50,312 nt of DNA from an uncultured Bacteroidales bacterium (GTDB lineage Bacteria > Bacteroidota > Bacteroidia > Bacteroidales > P3). The position numbers and the translations under genes are program-made. Location: positions 1 through 50,312 of the forward strand of contig CALEFF010000005.1 in NCBI GenBank assembly GCA_937876865.1, in the 5' to 3' direction. The notes beneath the pieces were generated by a model that saw nothing but the letters and a program-made list of their open reading frames with translations, searched no databases and had not been told where the DNA came from. Every line of letters begins with the position of its first letter. Position 1 is the first letter of the stretch. Positions 8,142 to 16,078 of the stretch are shown in pieces.

Positions 8142-8336
8142 ATCTTTTTATATTTTTATTTTCAATTATTAAAAAGCCGATTTATTTGCGATAGATAAAA
8201 TACCTATCGTCTTACCAGCCATAAAGAATACAATCCAATATATTCGTATTTCATAAATAAAAAAGAAGAAAGTATTTCGCAGGCAAATTTATGAATATTT
8301 TTTAGAAGAAAGAATATTATTATAAAATAAAAGAAA
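8142..8336 (-). promoter_or_regulatory. Leader and -7-like element upstream of the lipoprotein gene; rnpB tail
   Basis: This 195-base gap holds no gene. On the minus strand TAAATTTG (8291-8284) matches the -7 pattern TAnnTTTG, but no clear TTTG sits 19 bases upstream. A small hairpin, CGATAG (8189-8194) with CTATCG (8204-8209), lies in the predicted leader. The T-rich bases just below 8337 may end the RNase P RNA. I see no known riboswitch. Confidence 0.4.
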
Positions 8337-8678
8337 GTGCGACATCTATAAGCCGAGTTCTGTCGAGTTCTATCATTAATCTACTACTTATCTCACGATA
8401 AGTCTCTAACGACCTACCCCTCGGAAAGGACGAGCAGCCCTTATTTTCCGATATACTTGGTCTTTCAACTCATAAGGTTTACCCATTTGACTTATCACTA
8501 AATCAAATCGTGAGCTCTTACCTCACATTTTCACCCTTACCTTTTGCAAGGCGGTTATTTTCTGTGGCACTTGCTGTCAAGTTTCTTCAACTTGCCTACC
8601 CGTTAGGTAGTATGATGCTCTGTGTTGCTCGGACTTTCCTCTCGAAGTTTTACTTCCAGCGATAGAACAATGCCGCAC
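8337..8678 (-). ncRNA. rnpB: RNase P RNA, bacterial class A type
   Basis: The catalytic RNA of ribonuclease P trims the 5' leaders of tRNA precursors. On the minus strand the 5' end GTGCGGCAT (8678-8670) pairs with the 3' end ATGTCGCAC (8345-8337) as helix P1. The conserved core GAGGAAAGTCCGAGC lies about 40 bases in, and the 3' part holds GACAGAACTCGGCTTAT, the universal P4/J2-4 strand. The length of about 342 bases is normal. The gene begins 12 bases beyond the stop codon of bipA, with no TAnnTTTG element in that gap, so it may be made by processing a bipA transcript or from a promoter inside bipA. Confidence 0.95.
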
Positions 8679-8689
8679 TTATCTTTCTT

Positions 8690-10504
8690 TTATTCTTTTT
8701 GAGCTGCGTTTGCTGCTCTTTTTCTTGCTACTTCATCAAGAAGTATTTTTCTTATACGTAAGTGATTTGGTGTTATTTCCAAATATTCGTCTTCTCCTAT
8801 ATATTCCATTGATTCTTCTAAGGAGAATTTTGTTGCTGGTGCGATGCTTACTTTTTCATCTGCCCCTGCTGAACGCATATTTGAAAGTTTCTTTGTGATT
8901 GTAAGGTTTACAACTATGTCATCAGGACGTATTCCTTCTCCAACTACCATTCCTGTATAGACTTCTTCGCCCGGTGAAACAAAGAATCGTCCTCTGTCTT
9001 GTAATTTATTGATTGAGTATTCTATTGCTGGACCTGTCTCTTTTGCAATCAAGGCTCCCATTCTCCTACCTCCTATTTCTCCTTTCCAAGGTTCATAACC
9101 TTTTAATCTATGTGCCATTATTGCTTCTCCTTCTGAAACTGTAAGCACATTATTTCTCAATCCTATGATTCCTCTTGAAGGTATTGTAAATTCTATATGT
9201 GTTCTATCGCCTTGTGGTTCTATTGAATCGATTTCTCCCTTACGCATTGTTACCAATTCTATTACTTTTCCGGCAAAAGCGTCTGGTACAACAATTGTAA
9301 GTTGTTCAACAGGTTCACATTTCACTCCATCTATTTCTTTTATAATGACTTTTGGTTGTCCTACTTGTAATTCGTATCCTTCTCTACGCATTGTTTCAAT
9401 AAGAATTGAAAGATGCAGAATACCTCTTCCGTAAACTATCAATGAATCTGGTGAATCTGTTTCTTCAATACGCATTGCAAGGTTTTTTTCTAATTCTGCG
9501 TAAAGTCTTTCTCTTAAATGGCGTGAGGTAACAAACTTTCCGTCTTTTCCATAGAAAGGAGAATTATTGATTGTGAAAAGCATACTCATTGTAGGGTCAT
9601 CAACTTTTATTGGTTTTAATGGTTCCGGATTTTCTACATCACAAACCGTATCTCCAATATCAAAGTTTTCTAATCCTAATATTGCACATATTTCTCCCGC
9701 TTGAACTTCTGATTTGATTTTTTCTTTTGCTAAACCTTCAAAAACATATAATTCTTTGATTTTTGAACGTAACATTTCTCCATTTGCTTTTGCTAAGGTT
9801 ACGTCTTGACCTGCAATAAGTGTTCCTCTATGCAATCTTCCAACTGCAATACGACCTACGTATGAGGAAAAGTCGAGTGAGGAAATCATAAGTTGAGTTG
9901 TTCCTTCTGTTGTTTTATATGCTGGAATATGTTCTATGATTTGATCCAAAAGATAAGAAACATCTTCTGTTGGTTTTTGCCAATCTTCACCCATCCAACC
10001 TTGTTTTGATGAACCATAAACGGTTGGAAAATCCAATTGTTCTTCTGTCGCTCCAAGATTGAACATTAAGTCAAATACTTTTTCTTGTGTTTCAATTGGA
10101 TTGCAATTTGGCTTATCTACCTTATTGATAACAACTATTGGTTTAAGGTTTAATTCAATTGCTTTTTGAAGAACGAAACGTGTTTGTGGCATTGGTCCTT
10201 CAAAAGCATCAACAACCAACAATACTCCGTCTGCCATATTCAATACTCTTTCTACTTCTCCTCCAAAATCGCTGTGGCCCGGAGTATCGATTATATTTAT
10301 TTTAAAATCCTTATAACGAATAGAAACGTTTTTTGAAAGAATTGTGATTCCTCTTTCACGCTCTAAGTCGTTATTGTCTAATATTAAATCTTTTGTTTCT
10401 TGATTTTCTCTAAATAATTTTGCTTGATGAAGCATTCTATCTACAAGCGTTGTCTTTCCATGGTCAACATGGGCTATAATCGCTACGTTTCTTATATTTT
10501 GCAT
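8690..10504 (-). CDS. typA: Ribosome-associated GTPase TypA/BipA
   Basis: This 604-residue translational GTPase of the EF-G/LepA superfamily binds the ribosome and helps 50S assembly and growth under stress, especially cold. The G domain is intact: AHVDHGKTTLVDR (G1, residues about 10-22), RERGITILSKN (G2), DTPGHSDFGGE (G3) and VVINKVDKP (G4). The C-terminal part (PSRGIIGLRNNVLT, LTITKKLSNMRSAGADE) is the BipA-specific domain. The length matches the family. It lies 16 bases downstream of the restriction endonuclease gene and 12 bases upstream of rnpB on the same strand. Confidence 0.96.
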   Translation of the reverse strand: MQNIRNVAIIAHVDHGKTTLVDRMLHQAKLFRENQETKDLILDNNDLERERGITILSKNVSIRYKDFKINIIDTPGHSDFGGEVERVLNMADGVLLVVDAFEGPMPQTRFVLQKAIELNLKPIVVINKVDKPNCNPIETQEKVFDLMFNLGATEEQLDFPTVYGSSKQGWMGEDWQKPTEDVSYLLDQIIEHIPAYKTTEGTTQLMISSLDFSSYVGRIAVGRLHRGTLIAGQDVTLAKANGEMLRSKIKELYVFEGLAKEKIKSEVQAGEICAILGLENFDIGDTVCDVENPEPLKPIKVDDPTMSMLFTINNSPFYGKDGKFVTSRHLRERLYAELEKNLAMRIEETDSPDSLIVYGRGILHLSILIETMRREGYELQVGQPKVIIKEIDGVKCEPVEQLTIVVPDAFAGKVIELVTMRKGEIDSIEPQGDRTHIEFTIPSRGIIGLRNNVLTVSEGEAIMAHRLKGYEPWKGEIGGRRMGALIAKETGPAIEYSINKLQDRGRFFVSPGEEVYTGMVVGEGIRPDDIVVNLTITKKLSNMRSAGADEKVSIAPATKFSLEESMEYIGEDEYLEITPNHLRIRKILLDEVARKRAANAAQKE

Positions 10505-10520
10505 AGTTGTTTATATTTTC

Positions 10521-11288
10521 TTAATCTTGGTTATAAAATAATTCAGAAGGGTTTATTTTAAATTGTAACATATTTGCGGTATTTCTTCCTCCATCTCCTC
10601 CTTTGCGTTGCATTGTTATTTTACCTATAGATATTGTTCCTCTTTTAGAAATTACTACTTTCCCTCTTCCAAACAAATTTATACATTCATTAATGGGTTT
10701 TAACACCCAATCGTTTAATTCTTTACATTTACGTATAACCAACATCCATTCTGCAGCAAAACGTCCTCTACCCTTTAGAATATCTGTTATTATAAGCAAT
10801 TTATTATCTTCTATCCACCTTAATAATAACTCTTGTTCCATTTCTGTAAATTCGCTTGCTAAAGTTCGTCTTTTATCTTTTGTTTTTCTATCTGGTAATA
10901 TTTCTCCTGTATATTGTTTTAATAAATCAATAATATCATTAGGTATATTCCATAATTCAACATATTTATCTACCCATCTTTTATCAATTTGATTAAAGCC
11001 ATTTGTATTACTTACCAATTTAACTTGTATATTTTCAACATCTATACATTGTTTCAATTTGATAAAAATTTGAACTTGCACATCAGATTTGTAATGTCCT
11101 TTTATCTTTTCTGCTTTAACAAATTCTATTTCTTCTAATTTGTAATTCATCAATTGCAACCACTGTTTTGCATCACAATCTTGTTGCCAATTATTGAATT
11201 TATCAACAACGTAATCTTCATTTTTAAAACCTTGTTTTGCTGTTATAGAACCTTCTAAAACTGTTTTTTTTATTTTTTCTATTGACAT
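10521..11288 (-). CDS. Putative type II restriction endonuclease
   Basis: This 255-residue protein overlaps the 3' end of an adenine/cytosine-N4 DNA methyltransferase gene by 10 bases, and this pairing is the main argument for its function. Its sequence fits type II restriction enzyme subfamilies by general character: an early NEDYVVDKFNNW segment, a central charged region with SDVQVQIFIKLK and NIQVKLVSN that could be the PD-(D/E)xK core (a D/E followed by QVK), and a conserved-looking C-terminal block (QRKGGDGGRNTANMLQFKINP). I cannot deduce the recognition site. The reading frame is intact and there is no controller-protein gene. The pair sits between alaS and bipA. Confidence 0.65.
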   Translation of the reverse strand: MSIEKIKKTVLEGSITAKQGFKNEDYVVDKFNNWQQDCDAKQWLQLMNYKLEEIEFVKAEKIKGHYKSDVQVQIFIKLKQCIDVENIQVKLVSNTNGFNQIDKRWVDKYVELWNIPNDIIDLLKQYTGEILPDRKTKDKRRTLASEFTEMEQELLLRWIEDNKLLIITDILKGRGRFAAEWMLVIRKCKELNDWVLKPINECINLFGRGKVVISKRGTISIGKITMQRKGGDGGRNTANMLQFKINPSELFYNQD

Positions 11289-12073
11289 ACAGCGAACAAA
11301 TCTTTTTGTTGGTATATACTAATTCTTTCCAATGCAATATCAACATATTCTTTGGAAATTTCAGAACCAATCCAAGGCCTTTGTAATAATTCTGCTATTT
11401 TAGCAGTTGTTCCACTACCCATAAAAGGATCATAAACAATATCTCCTTCATTAGTCCATGTTATAAGTTGGTCTATGACTAATTTTTCTGGGAAAATTGC
11501 TGGATGTTTATAAGCAATCTTATCAGGTGTTGAAATTCCGCCACCTATAGAGTATGCAAATACATTACCTACTTTCTTATCTGTAGTTCTTTCTACTTTT
11601 GCGTAATCAAGCAAACCTTCTTTTCCTCGATTTTTCATATTTGCAAGACCACTGTACTTAGTCTTTTCCTTAATTGGGTTAAATGTTTTAGGACTTCCTT
11701 TTGATAAACAAAACATATATTCAAACATTTGATGATAGCGATTACCTGTTTGTGGCATAGGATTGTTTTTATAATAAATCATAGTATCGTGAAGTTTAAA
11801 TCCTATTTCCATAAACTTTAATGCTTGTCTAAAACTTGTACCAGATTCACTACCATTCATAGTTGCATCTGCTACAACCCAAATCATAACACCGCCTTGT
11901 TTGATTACACGATAAAGTTCTTTAGCTATATTCTCAAAATCAAAAGTATATCCATTGTAATTTCTTATATTATCATAAGGAGGTGAAGTTATAACGAAAT
12001 CAATACTCTCACTATCCATACGTTGCATAGTTTTCAAACAATCTTCGTTATATATTGTACTAAACTCTATCAT
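11279..12073 (-). CDS. Site-specific DNA methyltransferase (type II, beta-class N6-adenine or N4-cytosine)
   Basis: This 264-residue methyltransferase uses S-adenosylmethionine to methylate an exocyclic amino group of adenine or cytosine. The catalytic motif TSPPYDN (motif IV, residues about 29-35) comes before the cofactor motif DPFMGSGTT (motif I, about 217-225), the beta-class order. YIGSE-like PWIGSEISKEYVDIA closes the fold. Its end overlaps the start of the putative restriction enzyme by 10 bases, so they are translationally coupled. It begins 20 bases after alaS. It should protect host sites from the partner nuclease. The target is not deducible from the sequence alone. Confidence 0.92.
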   Translation of the reverse strand: MIEFSTIYNEDCLKTMQRMDSESIDFVITSPPYDNIRNYNGYTFDFENIAKELYRVIKQGGVMIWVVADATMNGSESGTSFRQALKFMEIGFKLHDTMIYYKNNPMPQTGNRYHQMFEYMFCLSKGSPKTFNPIKEKTKYSGLANMKNRGKEGLLDYAKVERTTDKKVGNVFAYSIGGGISTPDKIAYKHPAIFPEKLVIDQLITWTNEGDIVYDPFMGSGTTAKIAELLQRPWIGSEISKEYVDIALERISIYQQKDLFAVCQ

Positions 12074-12093
12074 ATCCTAATTGATAATATTTA

Positions 12094-14706
12094 TTATGCT
12101 AATATTATTTCCTTGATTAGTCCTACTGCTTTTTCTAATCCTGAGGCATCTTTTCCACCTGCTGTTGCGAAGTGTTTTTGTCCACCTCCACCACCTTTGA
12201 TTTCTTTTGATACTTCTCTGATTATTTTTGAAGCGTCTTTGCCTTTTTCTACTATTTCTTCTCCAAGCATAAGTGTTAGATTAACTTTTCCTTCACTTTC
12301 TCCATATCCTATGAAACATATTCTTGGATTGCTTGCTCTGAAACGAAATGCTAAATCTTTTACTCCATCTGCTGGAAGATTAGATGTATTCAACAATAAA
12401 ACATCTACTCCATTTTCTTCTTTTATTTGTGATTGTAGGCTATCGTATATTTGTGAGATTTTTTCTTTCTTAAAAACATCCAATTCAGCTTTTAATTTAG
12501 CATCATCTTCTATTAGCTTTTTGATAGTAGTTACTATATTTGGACTTGCTGCAAAGAGAGAATGTATTTCTTTTAGTGTATCGGCTACTGTATTAAAATA
12601 ATTCTCACAAACTTCTCCTGTAACGGCTTCTATTCTTCTTACTCCTGCTGCAACAGCTGTTTCACTCATTATGTTTATCATTCCAATTCGTCCTGTTGAA
12701 CTTGCGTGTGTTCCTCCACAAAGTTCAATGCTTTCTCCAAATCTTACACAACGAACCTTATCTCCATACTTTTCTCCAAACAATGCCATTGCTCCCATTG
12801 CTTGTGCTTGTTTTATGTCTATTTCTCGGAAATCTTCTATGTGATAATCTTCTCTTATCATAGAGTTTACAAGTTTTTCTACTTGACGCACTTCTTCTTC
12901 TGTAAGTTTGCTTGGATGTGAAAAGTCAAAACGAAGTCTTTGGTCATTTACATACGAACCTTTTTGTTCTACGTGTGAGCCTAAAACTTTTCTTAAAGCA
13001 TAATGTAACAAGTGAGTTGCTGTGTGATTAGTCTCTATTGCTCTTCTCTTGTTTTGATTAACTACAAGTTCAAATTCTGCCTCTAAATTCGCAGGTAATT
13101 TCTTAACTATATGTAATGTAAGTTTGTTTTCTTTTTGTGTATCTATTATTTCTATTTTTTCTTCTCCATTTGTTATGTATCCGCTATCACCTACTTGTCC
13201 TCCCATTTCTGCATAAAATGGAGTTTTATCAAATACTAATTGATAGTTTGTTGCTGTTTTTGTACTTACTTTACGGTATCTTAACAAGTTTGCAGAAGCT
13301 TTACAAGTATCATATCCAAGAAATTCGCCCAATCCTTCAAAATCTCTAACCATTACCCAATCTTCTGCCGAACTTTTTGCTGCATTTTTAGAACGTTCTT
13401 TTTGTGCTGCAAGATTTTTCTCAAATCCTTCCATATCTACTTTGTATCCTTTTTCACTTGCCATTAGTTCTGTCAAGTCAATAGGGAATCCATAAGTATC
13501 AAACAATTCAAAAGCAAAATCTCCGTCAATTATTTTATCTTGTCTTTGAGAAACATACTTTTCAAACTTCATAATACCATTTGAAAGAGTACGCAAAAAT
13601 GATTGTTCTTCTTCTTTTACTATTTTTTCTATTAAGGCTTGTTGTTGTTTTATTTCAGAATATTGTTCCCCCATTTGTTTTACCAACACATCTACCAATT
13701 TATATAAGAAAGGTTCTGTAAAATTAAGGAAAGTATATCCATATCTCACTGCTCTACGAAGTATTCTTCTAATAACATAACCTGCCTTTGCATTAGAAGG
13801 AAGTTGTCCGTCTGCTATTGCAAAAGATATTGCTCTAATATGGTCTGCACAAACTCTCATTGCAACATCTTTTTCCTTATTTTCAGAATACACAACCTTT
13901 GCTTCTTTTGCCAAGAATTGAATCATAGGTTGGAAAACATCAGTATCGTAGTTTGACTTTTTTCCTTGTAAAACCATACAAAGACGTTCAAATCCCATAC
14001 CTGTATCAATATTCTTTTCTTTTAACGGTACAAGACTTCCATCAGCCATACGATTAAATTCCATAAACACAAGGTTCCAAATTTCAATAACCAATGGGTT
14101 ATCCTTGTTTACTAATTCTTTTCCATTAACCTTTTCTCTATCTTCATCATCTCTTAAATCAACATGAATTTCAGAACACCCACCACAAGGTCCTGTTTCA
14201 CCCATTTCCCAAAAATTATCCTTTTTACTTCCAAATATTATTCTATCTTCCGCAATCCATTCTTTCCAATAATTATATGCTTCATTATCTGCCTTCAATC
14301 CATCTTTTTCATCTCCTCCAAAAACAGTTACATATATCCTATCTTTATCTATTCCATACACTTTTGTAAGAAGTTCCCAAGCGTATGCTATTGCATCTTT
14401 TTTAAAGTAATCGCCAAAAGACCAATTACCCAACATTTCAAACATAGTATGATGATAAGTATCGTGTCCTACTTCTTCCAAATCATTATGTTTACCACTT
14501 ACTCTCAAACATTTTTGAGAATCTGCTGCCGAAGGATAGGGTTTTGTAACATTACCTAAGAATATATCTTTAAATTGATTCATTCCCGCATTAGTAAACA
14601 ATAATGTAGGGTCGTTTTTCACTGTTATAGGTGAAGAAGCAACAATTGTATGACCTTTTGACGCAAAAAAATCTAAAAAGGTCTTTCTTATCTCATAAGA
14701 TGTCAT
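12094..14706 (-). CDS. alaS: Alanine--tRNA ligase
   Basis: This 870-residue class II aminoacyl-tRNA synthetase charges tRNA-Ala and edits mischarged serine and glycine. The catalytic domain starts at TSYEIRKTFLDFFASKGH and includes HHTMFEMLGNWSFGDYFK and GPCGGCSEIHVD. The editing domain carries the zinc ligands HTATHLLHYALR and CGGTHASSTG. The C-terminal DHHA1 domain ends with GGGGGQKHFATAGG. Length is normal. It is transcribed divergently from sdaA and appears to head an operon with the restriction-modification pair and bipA, all gaps being 20 bases or less. Confidence 0.97.
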   Translation of the reverse strand: MTSYEIRKTFLDFFASKGHTIVASSPITVKNDPTLLFTNAGMNQFKDIFLGNVTKPYPSAADSQKCLRVSGKHNDLEEVGHDTYHHTMFEMLGNWSFGDYFKKDAIAYAWELLTKVYGIDKDRIYVTVFGGDEKDGLKADNEAYNYWKEWIAEDRIIFGSKKDNFWEMGETGPCGGCSEIHVDLRDDEDREKVNGKELVNKDNPLVIEIWNLVFMEFNRMADGSLVPLKEKNIDTGMGFERLCMVLQGKKSNYDTDVFQPMIQFLAKEAKVVYSENKEKDVAMRVCADHIRAISFAIADGQLPSNAKAGYVIRRILRRAVRYGYTFLNFTEPFLYKLVDVLVKQMGEQYSEIKQQQALIEKIVKEEEQSFLRTLSNGIMKFEKYVSQRQDKIIDGDFAFELFDTYGFPIDLTELMASEKGYKVDMEGFEKNLAAQKERSKNAAKSSAEDWVMVRDFEGLGEFLGYDTCKASANLLRYRKVSTKTATNYQLVFDKTPFYAEMGGQVGDSGYITNGEEKIEIIDTQKENKLTLHIVKKLPANLEAEFELVVNQNKRRAIETNHTATHLLHYALRKVLGSHVEQKGSYVNDQRLRFDFSHPSKLTEEEVRQVEKLVNSMIREDYHIEDFREIDIKQAQAMGAMALFGEKYGDKVRCVRFGESIELCGGTHASSTGRIGMINIMSETAVAAGVRRIEAVTGEVCENYFNTVADTLKEIHSLFAASPNIVTTIKKLIEDDAKLKAELDVFKKEKISQIYDSLQSQIKEENGVDVLLLNTSNLPADGVKDLAFRFRASNPRICFIGYGESEGKVNLTLMLGEEIVEKGKDASKIIREVSKEIKGGGGGQKHFATAGGKDASGLEKAVGLIKEIILA

Positions 14707-14739
14707 AATTCTATAATATTAAAAGATTATTAAAACGTG

Positions 14740-14767
14740 CAAAGATACGAAATATTTTGTAATTTTG
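14740..14767. promoter_or_regulatory. Divergent -7 elements between alaS and sdaA
   Basis: In the 86-base gap, TATCTTTG on the minus strand (14747-14740) points to alaS and TAATTTTG on the plus strand (14760-14767) points to sdaA. Both match TAnnTTTG. Neither has a perfect TTTG at the -33 position. The two elements lie 12 bases apart, so polymerases loading in the two directions should compete. Confidence 0.6.
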
Positions 14768-14792
14768 CAGGCTGAAATACTAAAAAAATACT

Positions 14793-16007
14793 ATGGAAAG
14801 TATAAGAGAAATATTTAGAATAGGCTATGGCCCTTCGAGTTCACATACTATGGGACCAAGAAAAGCCTCTGAATTATTTTTAAAAGACAATATAGATGCA
14901 AAGCATTTTGAAATAACACTTTACGGTTCCTTAGCAGCAACAGGAAAAGGACACTTAACAGATAAAGCAATATTAGATGTATTAGGAAGAGAAAGAACAA
15001 AAATACATTGGAAAAGCGATATATTTTTAGACCTTCACCCAAATGCTATGATGTTTGAATCCTTTGATGAGAGCGGAAATCCAATACAAAAAAGAACAAT
15101 GTATAGCATCGGAGGAGGAAAAGTAATAGAAGAAGACTCAAACTTAGGATTAGAAATAAAGGAAGTTTATCCTCATCACAACTTAACAGAAATCCTTCAA
15201 TACATTGACGAAAACGGATTGACTTTTTGGGAATATGTCCAAGAATTTGAAAGCAAAGAGATTTGGGATTATTTAACAGAAGTCTTGCAAGTAATGAAAA
15301 AATCCGTTGAAGACGGACTAAACGAAGAAGGAGTATTGCCGGGAGGATTGCGTTTGAGAAGAAAAGCAATGTCTTATTACACAAAAGCAAGAAGTTACAA
15401 GCCCTCGCTTAAAGGAAGATGCTTAGTACAAGCCTACGCCTTAGCAGTATCGGAACAAAACGCAAGTGGAGGAAAAATAGTAACAGCCCCAACATGTGGT
15501 TCTTGCGGAATAGTACCCGCAGTTTTATATCACCTTAACACAGAACACGAATTTACAGACAAACAAATAATTCGCTCAATAGCAACCGCAGGATTAATTG
15601 GCAATGTAATAAAATACAACGCCTCAATCTCAGGAGCAGAAGTAGGTTGTCAAGGAGAAGTCGGTTCGGCTTGTTCAATGGCTGCCGCAGCTGCTAATCA
15701 ACTCTTTGGAGGTACGCCACAACAAATAGAATATGCAGCAGAAATAGGACTTGAACATCACCTTGGTTTAACATGCGACCCTGTTTGCGGATTGGTTCAA
15801 GTACCTTGCATTGAAAGAAATGCCTTTGCAGCACTAAGAGCATTAGATGCAAATCTTTATGCAATGATGTCCGATGGCAATCACGTAATTTCATTTGACA
15901 AAGTAGTAGAGACAATGAAACAAACAGGAAAAGACCTGCCATCTCTTTACAAAGAAACAGCCGAAGGAGGATTAGCCGTAGTAGGAAAAAACTTTTGTAG
16001 AATATAA
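14793..16007 (+). CDS. sdaA: L-serine ammonia-lyase (iron-sulfur type, single chain)
   Basis: This 404-residue enzyme deaminates L-serine to pyruvate and ammonia using an oxygen-sensitive [4Fe-4S] cluster. The N-terminal beta domain shows IGYGPSSSHTMGPRKA. The alpha domain has TAPTCGSCGIVPAVLYHL and LTCDPVCGLVQVPCIERNA, whose cysteines are the expected cluster ligands. Single-chain length is normal. The enzyme fits an anaerobic amino-acid-fermenting life. It is followed after 70 A-rich bases by a SulP transporter gene. Its likely promoter element is TAATTTTG at 14760. Confidence 0.96.
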   Translation: MESIREIFRIGYGPSSSHTMGPRKASELFLKDNIDAKHFEITLYGSLAATGKGHLTDKAILDVLGRERTKIHWKSDIFLDLHPNAMMFESFDESGNPIQKRTMYSIGGGKVIEEDSNLGLEIKEVYPHHNLTEILQYIDENGLTFWEYVQEFESKEIWDYLTEVLQVMKKSVEDGLNEEGVLPGGLRLRRKAMSYYTKARSYKPSLKGRCLVQAYALAVSEQNASGGKIVTAPTCGSCGIVPAVLYHLNTEHEFTDKQIIRSIATAGLIGNVIKYNASISGAEVGCQGEVGSACSMAAAAANQLFGGTPQQIEYAAEIGLEHHLGLTCDPVCGLVQVPCIERNAFAALRALDANLYAMMSDGNHVISFDKVVETMKQTGKDLPSLYKETAEGGLAVVGKNFCRI

Positions 16008-16021
16008 CCTTTGATTTTTAG

Positions 16022-16078
16022 AAAAAAAGCATAGAAAAAAATTAAAAAAGCAAAGAAAAAATTAAAAAAATCATAGAA
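16022..16078 (+). repeat. A-rich approximate tandem repeat between sdaA and sulP
   Basis: Three degenerate units of about 20 bases follow each other: 16022-16043 (with GCATAGAAAA), 16044-16063 (with GCAAAGAAAA) and 16064-16078 (with TCATAGAA), the last ending at the SulP start codon. The same phrase, A-run then GCAAAGAAA then AATT, recurs inverted at 30241-30290 and directly near 45088 and 45113. It may be a remnant of the dispersed repeat family or a strand-slippage product. Confidence 0.55.

Noticed and set aside
8142..8336. Riboswitch in the leader of the lipoprotein gene
   Set aside because: One short hairpin and a promoter-like box are seen, but no recognisable aptamer core.
12023..12601. 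Plus-strand ORF of 192 codons antisense to alaS
   Set aside because: It is a shadow of a conserved reading frame, with no promoter and low-complexity composition. The same holds for the other long antisense frames, such as 14164-14559, 3322-3726 and 34622-35056.
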